Shown one piece after another: positions 18,001-26,700 of a stretch of 39,889 nucleotides of DNA (the first letter of the stretch is position 1; every line of letters begins with the position of its first letter). The notes beneath the pieces are model-generated. The model was given only the letters and a program-made list of their open reading frames with translations, made no database searches and was not told the origin of the DNA. The stretch spans positions 1 to 39,889 of the forward strand of contig JANQJH010000118.1 in assembly GCA_028281705.1 (NCBI GenBank), written 5' to 3'. Made by a program: the position numbers and the translations under genes. The stretch is from Verrucomicrobiales bacterium (lineage in GTDB: Bacteria > Verrucomicrobiota > Verrucomicrobiia > Verrucomicrobiales > DEV007).

Positions 18001-18933
18001 GGCGATCCGGTGACAGGCGCCGGGACGATTCTCATGGCGAACCTGCGGGATACCTACCAGCAGGAGTCTGCCGTGGCGCAGATGAACTTGCAGATCGAGA
18101 ACCTCAGAGGCCTCGAAGGTGACAAGATGATTCGGAGTGCGGCGATGCTGGATATCGATGATCCGACCCTGCAGGGTCTTTGGCCGACCTATCAGCAGTA
18201 CGAATTGACTCTCCAGGGCCTCCTCGATTCCGGTCTCGGCCGGAAGCACCCGCGGGTCCAGGAAGTCGAGGTCCAGCTTGGCAAGACAAGGGCGATGTTA
18301 GAATCGGCAGTCGAGAATGCAAAGAAGCAGCTCGAGACCAAGTTGAGCATGGCGCAGCAAGCCATGGCCTTGGCCCAGGGCATGGAGGAAAAGAAGAAGG
18401 ACGTCTCCATGGACGAGCGTCGCAAGGTGGCGGAGTATTCGGCGGCGAGCAAGGAATACGAGCTGCAGAAGAACATGTTGGCCAACATGCAGGCCAAGTT
18501 TGCTACGGAGCAGGTGGAACTGACGAAGCCGAAGCTGCCCATCACGGTGCACGAAGAGGCCATGGCCACTCCCAACAAGGCCGCGGGCATTCTACCCCTG
18601 GATCTGGACTTGGACTTCCCTCTGCGAGCCCCGTTGGACACGGAAGTGCGGCTTGGCGCCCTGGCTCCCACCACGCTCGAGTTCAGATCGCTCCGTGACG
18701 AGATCGCCCGGGCCTGGTTAGGCATCGCCTGTGGAGGATGTTTGTTATTGGCCCTGTGCCGGGGAGACAACGGCGCTCCCTGGTTCTGGACTGTATTCTT
18801 GTTCATTTTGCTCGGGGGAGTGACTCCCGTGGCTCTTCCTCATGCCGTGGCTCTGGCGAACGCGATCTTGTTAGGCGTCCTCGCTGTGGGGATCACGCGC
18901 GCCTTCTTTTCCTATTCCCGTGATGATGCCTGA
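15010..18933 (+). CDS. Giant secreted protein 2, beta modules fused to a Wzz-like coiled-coil region
   Basis: The product has 1307 aa. A signal peptide (residues 1-26, ending ARVQAQE) is followed by an N-terminal motif related to the one in protein 1 (ERWIPRDEVPV, DGVLLDRQNYNELL) and a long beta-rich region with the shared module at about 697-784. Residues about 858-1190 resemble the periplasmic part of Wzz/GumC polysaccharide co-polymerases: RTQILSGPVLKGVADALQL, ERLRKGL-like RRLRKGLEVA, DLLTIRMRGRDFEDASAIVN, a long coiled coil (about 960-1165), then VHEEAMATPNKAA. Three membrane segments follow (about 1228-1302). Co-polymerases usually have a membrane segment before and after this region; here the first is replaced by the giant domain. 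The frame stays open upstream to 14803, but ATG 15010 starts the signal peptide and forms an ATGA overlap. No tyrosine-kinase domain is present. Confidence 0.85.
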   Translation: MSAVPVFGIIAVGLIAACACARVQAQEVLERWIPRDEVPVAADGVLLDRQNYNELLREVGADQEARAPQVSDLQFEIVEGRGRYRTRVEIVSYSSRWQRVELPMDGGDLELEAIPHENLLVFPRISTVDVFVRGLGKHVISWSRPVVMKSMGRHRTVRIRHGGAPSGHAQIAGRPEYRFPLAREGGEQEFNWRVKATSVANELSQSMSNVYLFGEARLIVESRQVIVAQAGDLPGTLRIGDLPAGVVFDRVMSESLRSWRQEDDALILEVSPCEVLQLQLRATLPVEGEGAIELLTLSLEKAKRRTLRFAFVREAGWLVEPKLPRMSVWETSSFPEAVVRHEGFAGAWLIPQLESPLQVERRRQDAAYRASVVQHAVFRQDFRCLHAYQVNIEPIHGQVTTVTMDLPDGQVLQKVEATLGGAVWEKTETGLRIRLPRPLRPMEFLGIHGFTTSEWSPGESFSLETFGFPEARKVDSRLGLDWSEGWQMRSLPAFEEMSEVTFTQPVKEAIRWPAGTAALQLTLASLVPLSVARTRAYALITPGEVAIHGELELDVRRGQRGELELGWGSEFEFGGEWVERYEDGVLYFPEGVRQRVTLPFTARLVLLALPELAVPSSPSHLTRWFIESEPGIDVRVSSDGFEARAGVIPPTIAGYHPRRRLMGVYETREPGSRLGFTVTSLHPYALAPTVVVDAELNTLVAGDGELWQQVTYQVAHPRSRSLVVAFPNKSEIWSLKVNGFVAKPVRKGDDEVSITLPTPESELATTEVSIAYRSSGAEMVMPPEVLGGIPTLRSESRLFGPDGLVPLSTGETETKPLLRSLADFFSPRLPMVAEAKWQLNRDSTDWKIFRGEQPPEGVPPTFLETERTQILSGPVLKGVADALQLGQRWGVSRAEVIRRLRKGLEVASEPGSDLLTIRMRGRDFEDASAIVNAMSKVYLNYRREREQVRSNHSLETLSRQLKNQADKAEEARLRMLDLAERYRIVDLAAMQNRASASGDPVTGAGTILMANLRDTYQQESAVAQMNLQIENLRGLEGDKMIRSAAMLDIDDPTLQGLWPTYQQYELTLQGLLDSGLGRKHPRVQEVEVQLGKTRAMLESAVENAKKQLETKLSMAQQAMALAQGMEEKKKDVSMDERRKVAEYSAASKEYELQKNMLANMQAKFATEQVELTKPKLPITVHEEAMATPNKAAGILPLDLDLDFPLRAPLDTEVRLGALAPTTLEFRSLRDEIARAWLGIACGGCLLLALCRGDNGAPWFWTVFLFILLGGVTPVALPHAVALANAILLGVLAVGITRAFFSYSRDDA

Positions 18934-21900
18934 GCTTCACTACTGGATCCTTGGGATGGTGGCTCTTGCCTCCGTGTGTGGTCAGGCCGGGGAACCGATT
19001 GCTACGGTGGTCGTTCCCTATGACGGGGAACGTCCATTGGAAGAGCAGCGGGACGGCTCGGTCTTGATAGGGCGTGAGTGTTTGGAATCGCTGAGGAATC
19101 GGGGGAGGGAGTCGGAGCCGCCGAGCCGATGGACTCATGCGACCTTCACCTTGCGGTTCTCTGAATCCGGATTGGAAGGTGTCTATGAGGCCAGTCTCTT
19201 CGTGCCCGATGCGGGAAGCGTTGTCCTGCGCTGCCCCAAGGCCACCTCAAAGATCTGGCTGAACGGCGAAGGCGCGCATCTGGTGGATGGGGTCCTCGCC
19301 GTGCCGCGACGGGGTGTGCATCGCGTGCGCTTCTCTGTTAGACGAGCATTGCTTCCCGATTGGGAAACGATCGATCTGGAGGTGCCTTGTGCGGCGACGG
19401 CGGTGGCGCGGGTTTTCTGGCCGGGGGGTGATGAACCAAGTAGAGTTTCGTTTGGAGAAAAAGACGTTCTCACATTGAAGCGTCCACCGGTCCGGGCGCC
19501 GCTCGACGATGAGCGTGCCATCACCCAGGAGGCGTGGACACACCGGCTGAGAATCGATGCCGGTGTCGAGAGCTTGGAAGCCGTGGCCGATCTCTCTTTT
19601 CCCGAAAGTCGAAGGTCGGTCCTGAACCTGCGTGTGGGTGAGGAATGGAGCGTGAGCCAATTGGAGGCCGCAGGGTTGAGGGCCTGGAAGCGTGAGGGCG
19701 ACCTCATCCGCCTGCAGTTTGACCCGGCGCCCGCAGGGGCGCTGCGCTTGCAGCTTGAGGCGGAGCGCCTCTGGGGTTCCGATGAATCCCTCCGTCCGGT
19801 GCCTCGGTTCGAGTTTGGTGCTCGGCGTCGTGAGGTCAAGATTTTATTCTATCACAGTGCGAAAACCGAACTTGATTGGGAGCTGTTCCCTCCCTGGAAG
19901 ACTCGGGCGGATGATCCGCCGCGGGAAAACGAAGCCTTTCATTTTGCCGGGACCGTTGCTGCGGCGGGATCTCCGGCGCCGCTGATGTATGATGTGCGTG
20001 CGGTTTCGCATCGGGGCCGGGTTCATCTGGATCATTGTTATACCTATCATGGCGATCACTTCTCGATTCTGACCTCCGGCTATTTTGAAGGGGCCGGGGA
20101 ATTGCCGAGCTTGGATTTCGAATTGACCGATGGACACCCACTTGTCGTGACGGGCAAGACACTGCGTGGTTGGTCGAGCGGCGCCGGGCGCTTGCGCCTG
20201 CAGTTCGACGATCCTCATGAAGGGAATCGATTTCTCGTGCGGTGGCGAAGTGACAGCACTGGCGTCGCGCTCCCCTGGCTGGCATGCGCCGATGACATGC
20301 TGGCGTCTACGCACTCGGTCACCTTGACCAGTCTGGTGGGCTCTGCGTTGCGGCTGGAGGGAGCGCGTGAGCCCTTGCCGATTGATTCCCTGCCCTGGCA
20401 CATCCCCGCGCGCTATGAGAGGCACGCCTACGTCCTGGCGAAAGAGCCTTTGAGGATGATCGTCGATTCCGCCTCTGAGACGGTTGCAATCGAACAGCAG
20501 ATTCGGGTCGATGTCGGACGGGAGTTGATCGATGTCGAGGGAACGTTGCAATGGAGGCAGGCGCCGGCGGGAGCGAACCGCCGGATTCGTCTTCTGGCGC
20601 ATCCGGCGGTTGTGGAACTCAGTTTGAAAGGGCGTGGAATCACGAGGAAGCGGAGGCTGCCGCACGCGGAGGGATGGGTCTATCAGTTCGATATCGCGGG
20701 CGCGCCCGACGGTGGATCTCAGTCACCGGTCGCTCTCACGGCCTTGATCGAAGCGGGGGAGGGAAGCTTGGAACTGCCGGCCTGGTCCGTTTTGGGTGTC
20801 GAAGAAATTACTACGAGTGTCGTTTTGGAGCATGCGGGAGGACTACGTTTGAGGACCGAGACGGAGGGATCCGCCCTGGAGTTGGAAGAGGGGCGCCGCT
20901 TTCATCTCCACGATGCCGATGCGATCGTTCGGGTAGCGTCATACGCCCTCAAAGCGTTTGATGATCGTCCGGGCAGGGTTCGTTTGGCAGATCTGACAAC
21001 GCTCGTCTATCCCTCCGGTGACATGTGGCACGAGGCAACATATCATTTGAACAACAAGCGACTCCAATACCTCTCCATCCGTGCCCTTCCGGGTTTCGTC
21101 ATCCGGACGGTGCATGTCGACGGGGTGGTGGCGCCGCTCTATCAGAGTGCGGATAAGACCACGCTTCATGTGCCCCTGAATCAGCGCCAGGTCCTCGCCC
21201 TCAACGCATCCAAGGTGACGATTCTAGCGCATCGGCAAGGAGAGGGCTATGAGGATGGGCCTTTGCCCACGTTTGAGCTCCTGAACTTGGTGCCGGAGCG
21301 GACCCTGTGGCATGTGGGACTTCCGGAGACTTGGAATGTGAAGACGGTGCAAGGTAATTTGGAGAAGAGCCACCGTATCGATCAGCTTGAGGAGATTCTT
21401 CGCCGCTACTTCGAAGCCTTGGACGAAATCGTTCGAGTCCTGCCCACCCTTGGCGGTGATCTCTATCAGTTGGCACTGACAGAATACCAGCAGATTGCCA
21501 ATGAGATCGACGTTGAATTGCTCCATCTGGAGGATGGGGCTCGGCCTTGGCGTGCCCGTGTCAAAGAGATGGATCAACGGCGCGATTCCGCGGTCCAGCG
21601 GCAGAAGATGGCCACGGTAGCCGCAGCGGAGGCAGACGCCGACGCCGAGAGTGAGCCACCGCAATGGTTTTCAGAGATCACGCCGAAGGGACAGAGCCCT
21701 GAAGACGCGGCCAGGGCGGGCCGGTGGCGTCGTGACTGGGTTGCCCAGGCGCGGGGGCTCAGCCTGCCGGCACCAGTCTGGGAGGGGCGGCCGTTTCAAG
21801 GGCGATCCGAGTTCGAGGTGAGCCGGTTACCGCAGGTCCAGGTTCAGGCCAAGGCGGCCACCGCTGACCCCGGTTCGGTGGCACCTCCGTCACCAAGCGA

Positions 21901-22051
21901 GGCGTCACTCGATTCCAAGGCCTCTGTTCCTCATCGAGAAGCGATTGGAGGCAAGCCCTATAAGATTCGATTGCCCATGCCGGGAGGCGTCATGCACCAT
22001 TACAAGCGGGGTCCGGGCTTGCCGGTGCTGATCTTGGAGATTGATCGATAG
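18923..22051 (+). CDS. Giant secreted protein 3, soluble partner of the operon
   Basis: The function is unknown. The roughly 1042-aa product has a signal peptide (MPELHYWILGMVALASVCG) and the same start pattern as its neighbours: TVVVPYDGERPLEEQ then GSVLIGRECLESL. Beta-rich sequence follows, with the shared module at about 693-790 (SGDMWHEATYHLNNKRLQYL, then VDGVVAPLYQSADKTTLHVP). A helical, charged stretch at about 813-896 (SHRIDQLEEILRRYFEALDE) is likely a coiled coil, followed by a low-complexity Ala/Pro/Ser linker and a conserved-looking end (YKIRLPMPGGVMHHYKRG). Unlike proteins 1 and 2 it lacks C-terminal membrane segments, so it is probably periplasmic or exported. GTG 18920, ATG 18923 and ATG 18926 are in frame and all overlap the upstream stop, which implies coupled translation. 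Confidence 0.85.
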   Translation: MMPELHYWILGMVALASVCGQAGEPIATVVVPYDGERPLEEQRDGSVLIGRECLESLRNRGRESEPPSRWTHATFTLRFSESGLEGVYEASLFVPDAGSVVLRCPKATSKIWLNGEGAHLVDGVLAVPRRGVHRVRFSVRRALLPDWETIDLEVPCAATAVARVFWPGGDEPSRVSFGEKDVLTLKRPPVRAPLDDERAITQEAWTHRLRIDAGVESLEAVADLSFPESRRSVLNLRVGEEWSVSQLEAAGLRAWKREGDLIRLQFDPAPAGALRLQLEAERLWGSDESLRPVPRFEFGARRREVKILFYHSAKTELDWELFPPWKTRADDPPRENEAFHFAGTVAAAGSPAPLMYDVRAVSHRGRVHLDHCYTYHGDHFSILTSGYFEGAGELPSLDFELTDGHPLVVTGKTLRGWSSGAGRLRLQFDDPHEGNRFLVRWRSDSTGVALPWLACADDMLASTHSVTLTSLVGSALRLEGAREPLPIDSLPWHIPARYERHAYVLAKEPLRMIVDSASETVAIEQQIRVDVGRELIDVEGTLQWRQAPAGANRRIRLLAHPAVVELSLKGRGITRKRRLPHAEGWVYQFDIAGAPDGGSQSPVALTALIEAGEGSLELPAWSVLGVEEITTSVVLEHAGGLRLRTETEGSALELEEGRRFHLHDADAIVRVASYALKAFDDRPGRVRLADLTTLVYPSGDMWHEATYHLNNKRLQYLSIRALPGFVIRTVHVDGVVAPLYQSADKTTLHVPLNQRQVLALNASKVTILAHRQGEGYEDGPLPTFELLNLVPERTLWHVGLPETWNVKTVQGNLEKSHRIDQLEEILRRYFEALDEIVRVLPTLGGDLYQLALTEYQQIANEIDVELLHLEDGARPWRARVKEMDQRRDSAVQRQKMATVAAAEADADAESEPPQWFSEITPKGQSPEDAARAGRWRRDWVAQARGLSLPAPVWEGRPFQGRSEFEVSRLPQVQVQAKAATADPGSVAPPSPSEASLDSKASVPHREAIGGKPYKIRLPMPGGVMHHYKRGPGLPVLILEIDR

Positions 22052-22063
22052 ATGGTTGGTCGG

Positions 22064-23434
22064 TTAGTTCTGCGCCCTGCCTTTTTTTCCAATGCAATAG
22101 AGTTGGCTCTCCGTACGTATGAAGAGTTTGCCCTGAGCGACCGAGGGTGAGGCCATGCAAAACTCGTCGAGGTCGTTGCTGTGCAGGATGGAGAAGGATT
22201 TCTTGGTGGCATCGAGCACGTGGGTGAGCCCTTGCTCATCGAGACAGAAGACCTTGTCGTTGTAGGCCCAGGGTGAGGAAGTGAAGGTGGCGCCTCGTGG
22301 GAAACGGACACGGCCATAGATCTCCTCCCCCGTCTTGGCATCGTGACAGGTCATCATGCCGCGATCGAGGAGGGTGTAGTAGCGGCCCTGATAGACGATG
22401 GGAGAGGTGTTGTAGGGGCCGGCCTTGCGCTGATACCACTGGACAGAGTCATTGGAAGTCTCCTCGGCGTCGAGATCGAGCGAGATATCACCGGAGGCGC
22501 CAGCCTTGATGGCATAGACGGGGCGCACCGGATCGGCAAAGTAGCCCGAGGTCACGTAGACCATGTCGTGGGCGGCAAAGGGTGAGGGAATGATGAGGTT
22601 CGACATCTTCCCGCCGACTTCCCAGAGGACCTTGCCGGAGAGATCGTAGGATCGGATTCGATTCTTGCCGTTGACCACGATCTCGGTGCGCTGCTCGTGC
22701 TGCCAGACAAAGGGTGTGGCCCAGGTGCTCTTTTCGTCGCGCGGCGTGCGCCAGCGTTCCTTCCCCGTTTTGGTGTCGAGCGAGGCGATGAAGGACGATT
22801 CGTGGTTGTCGTAAACGATGATGACCTGCTCTCCATGGACCACAGGAGATCCTGCGGCGCCGTAGTCCGCCATGGTCTTTTTCGGATCGATGCGGTGATC
22901 CCAGAGGACCTTGCCGTCGAGGTCGTAGCACCACATGCCGAGATCGCCGAACAGGACGTAGAGCCGTTCGCCATCGGTGGCCGGTGTCTCGGAGGCGTAG
23001 GTACTCTTGGGGTGACGCCCCACCGGGGGTGCGCCCTGGTGGGCCTCGTGTTTCCAGCGAAGTTTCCCCGTGTTGATGTCGAAGCAATAGGTGACCCAGT
23101 GATGTTTGCCCTTGGGGATGCCGCGGCGGCCCTCGCCCAGATAGAGCCCGGCGCGGGGTGCCTCGTTCTCATCCGCGGCATCGGAGGCGACCGAGGTGAG
23201 AAAGACGCGATCACCCCAGATGACGGGAGAAGACCATCCCAGGCCGGGCACCGGCGTTTTCCAGAGGACATTCTCCGTCTGGCTCCAGCGGTCGGGCAGT
23301 CGCGGATCGTCCGCGGCCACGCTCATGGCATTGGCTCCGCGGAACCGGGGCCAGTTTTCCTGGGCGAAGGCCGTCGTGCCTAACCAGGCGAGATGGGCGA
23401 GACAGGAGAGTAGAAGGTGGCGATTCATGGTCAT
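22064..23434 (-). CDS. Secreted PQQ-like (BamB-type) beta-propeller protein
   Basis: The 456-aa protein has a signal peptide ending near GTTAFAQE and then repeated propeller blades of the PQQ-like/quinoprotein type. The opening NWPRFRGAN, the GWSSPVIWGDRVFLT blade and recurring D-x-x-TGK-x-x-W units (FDINTGKLRWKHE, DTKTGKERWRT, DLDGKVLWDH) are diagnostic. Such proteins are abundant in planctomycetes and verrucomicrobia; their function is usually undefined, and most lack quinone cofactor evidence, so an enzyme role should not be assumed. A periplasmic scaffold or binding role is the cautious inference. It ends 12 bases from giant protein 3, convergently, and is divergent from the 2755-aa protein across a 270-base gap. 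A second in-frame ATG at 23428 is an alternative start. Confidence 0.9.
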   Translation of the reverse strand: MTMNRHLLLSCLAHLAWLGTTAFAQENWPRFRGANAMSVAADDPRLPDRWSQTENVLWKTPVPGLGWSSPVIWGDRVFLTSVASDAADENEAPRAGLYLGEGRRGIPKGKHHWVTYCFDINTGKLRWKHEAHQGAPPVGRHPKSTYASETPATDGERLYVLFGDLGMWCYDLDGKVLWDHRIDPKKTMADYGAAGSPVVHGEQVIIVYDNHESSFIASLDTKTGKERWRTPRDEKSTWATPFVWQHEQRTEIVVNGKNRIRSYDLSGKVLWEVGGKMSNLIIPSPFAAHDMVYVTSGYFADPVRPVYAIKAGASGDISLDLDAEETSNDSVQWYQRKAGPYNTSPIVYQGRYYTLLDRGMMTCHDAKTGEEIYGRVRFPRGATFTSSPWAYNDKVFCLDEQGLTHVLDATKKSFSILHSNDLDEFCMASPSVAQGKLFIRTESQLYCIGKKGRAQN

Positions 23435-23704
23435 CTTTTATCAGGGATTTTCTCCGAGACAATCAGATTCCGATGCCGGTGAGGCGTTCTCGCCATCTTC
23501 GGGGCGTTTCTGTTGCATGGGTGATGGCCTGTTAGTGTCGTCAAGTGACGGAATGGTAGTATGGTATCCGTTAGTTGATGGGGATGTCGAAACCGTTGCA
23601 CATCGTGCATGGAAAGCGCAATTGATCGGCGGCATACGGAGTGCCGTGAATCACCGTCCGGGTGAGAACACGCGTTTACTTACCTACCAATTAGAGATCC
23701 TGTT
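23435..23704. promoter_or_regulatory. Divergent intergenic region with two short palindromes
   Basis: This gap should hold promoters for both the propeller gene (leftward) and the 2755-aa protein gene (rightward). Two small dyads are visible: CGTCA-AG-TGACG (23539-23550) and TGCAC-ATC-GTGCA (23597-23609), either of which could be a regulator site. No convincing -35/-10 pair or small gene was found. Confidence 0.3.
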
Positions 23705-26700
23705 ATGTTGAGAAGAATTCGATCTGAACTGGTCTGCTCGTCGATCGCCCTGAGTGTGATGGCAGTGGGGCTGCCCCGTCCTTTGTTAGGGCAAGATGAT
23801 ACTCCGGAGCCGGCGCCCTTCCTCGGAGCGGTATCAACGGGGGTGCCGACGGTCCTCTTGGAAGACGGCGGGCGTGAAGTGCGCAACGGCGGTTTCGGTT
23901 CGGGGATGGCGAAGCATCCGCAGCTTGAGGACGTCTACTATCTACTGACGGACCGGGGTCCCAACCTGGACGGACCCAACAGCGGTGAAAAGATCTTTCC
24001 CACGCCGGATTTTCACCCGCAGATCGGAAAATTCCGAATGGTGGACGGGGTGCTGATCAAGGAAGACGTGATCACGTTGAAGAACGCCGAGGGCCGCGAG
24101 ATCACTGGTCTGCCTAACCAAATCGGATCCGGTGACACGGGAGAGACGCCGCTCACCCTGGAGGGCACGGGAGCCGGCCGCGATTTTGACGGCCTCGACT
24201 CCGAGGGTCTGGTGGCTCTGGCGGACGGAACGTTCTGGGTTTCGGACGAGTACGGTCCTCACATCGTCCACTTCAACGTGGACGGAAGGACGCTCGAGCG
24301 CATCAATCCCTTCAACACCTCGGGGCGGGCCATTCCCCGGGTCTTGGGAAATCGTCGTCCCAACCGCGGTATGGAGGGACTGACGATTACCCCGGACGGG
24401 CGCAAATTGGTGGGGATCATGCAGTCGGCGCTCTACAATCCCGTGGAAGACCGGGCGGCGATCAGGTCTAACTCCAATCTGACCCGGATCGTGGTCTTCG
24501 ACCTCGTCACCGGCGCGAGCGAGGAGTATGTCTATCTTCAGGAGAAGCCGAATCTTTCGAACAGTGAAATCAGGGCCATCTCCAACAGCAAGTTCGTTGT
24601 CCTGGAGCGTGATGGCGCCTTCCCGGACGGGCCCGGCTCGGCGATCAAGAAGTTCTACGAAATCGATCTCACGGGCGCGACCAATGTGACTGATCCTGCC
24701 AATGGTATTCACGGGATGATGGTCGATGGGAAAACGTTGGAGCAGTTGAGTGCCGAGGAGTTTGCCGCCTCCGGGATTGTTCCGGTTTCCAAGAAAATCG
24801 TTTTGGACCTGTTGACCGCTACGCCGGAGTATCCTCACGACAAGCCGGAGGGTTTTGAAATATTGGAGAATGGCGTGTTTGCCATCATCAACGATGACGA
24901 TTTTGCCATCGATACCAGCGAGGAGGGTACCTTCATCCAGAAGGTGCTTCCGGCGAATGGAGAGATTGACGGCAATGTGATGTACTTTGTCCAGGCGCCG
25001 GGCTTGGAGATCGACTTTGGGGTCGGCGAGAGCCAATTGCTCACGAGTGAGCCCGCCGTGTTCGAGCCCATGATCACCGGGGGGACCGGTGTTCTCAGCT
25101 ACAACTGGAATTTTAGTGACGGCGAGAGTTCCGAGGAAGCGAGCCCGGCGCATTTCTTCGCCTCCGGAGGCGCTTACACCGTGAGCCTGACCGTGAGTGA
25201 TGAACTGGGCAACGAGGTGACGATCGAGAAACCCGACGTTGTCCAGGTGATTCAGGCGACGGAAGAACTGATTCCCGAGCCCTCGGGCGAACTTCGCGTG
25301 GCGACCTTCAACACGTCACTCAATCGGGCGAATGCGGGTGACCTCATTGCCGATCTGAGCACGCCCGACAACGTGCAGGCTCAACAGGTGGCGGAAATCA
25401 TTCAGTTAGCCAACGCCGATGTCATCCTCTTGAATGAGTTTGACTACGACGAGAACGGCGAGGCCATCGCTCACTTCAAGTCGAACTACCTGGAAGAGGG
25501 GCAGAACGGGCTCGATCCCGTGGAGTATCCCTTCGTTTATCTGGCGCCTTCGAATACGGGGATCGATTCCGGATTCGATTTGGACAACAACGGTGAGTTC
25601 ACCGGGACGGAGCAGGATGCCTTGGGATTCGGGTCGTTCCCCGGTCAGTTTGGCATGGTGCTGTTGTCGAAGTATCCCATCGCGGAAGATCGGGTGCGGA
25701 CCTTCCAGCATTTTCTCTGGAAGGACATGCCGGGAGCCCTTTTGCCGGACGATCCGGCGACGGCGGAACCGGCCGACTGGTACTCGCCGGAGGAGTTGGA
25801 GGTATTCCGTCTCTCCTCGAAGAGCCACTGGGATGTGCCGGTGCAGGTGAACGGGAAACTGATCCACATTTTGGCCAGTCATCCCACACCTCCGGTGTTC
25901 GATGGACCGGAGGACCGGAACGGCACACGCAATCACGATGAGCTTCGTTTTTGGGAGGATTATGTGAACCCGAACAAGGGAAACTACCTTTACGATGATC
26001 TTGGAATGATGGGTGGATTGGCTGCCGGATCGAGCTTTGTCATTCTGGGAGACCTGAACGCGGATCCCAATGATGGCGACAGCACGCGCAACGCCATCAA
26101 GCACGTGCTCAATAGCTCACTGGTGAATGCCACCTTTACCCCGCGCAGTTTGGGCGGAGCGGAGAACAACGATGGCGGTGCGGGGAACCAGGTGGGGGAT
26201 CCGGCGGAGGACACGGCGAGTTTCAATCTGCGGGCAGATTATGTGCTGCCCTCTCTCGCCGGATTGCGGGTGAGTGATCACGGCGTGTTCTGGCCCGTAT
26301 CGACTGATGTGAGAGCCAAACTGGTGGCAGCGGCTTCGGATCACCGGCTCGTCTATGTGGATCTCTCGTGTCAGGTGAACTCGGACTTCGCCCTCCAACT
26401 CCTGCACAGTTCGGACAATGAGTCTTCCTTTCAGGATCCCAACACCTTGGAGCCCAAAGTGCTTCATTACGCTTCGGTGGCCCAGTGTTTGGAAGTCCTG
26501 GCGGATCAAGAAGGCTTGCCCAGCATTCACGTGACGGCGGGGGACCACACCTTGCCCGGGCCTTTCTACCAAGCGGCGGCCCAGGCCGATTCCAAACCCG
26601 GCCTGGCCGATATCGGCATCTTCAACGCCATGGGCCTCACGGCGAACGGCATGGGTAACCACGAATTCGATGGCGGGATCGATGAGTTCGCCACCATGCT

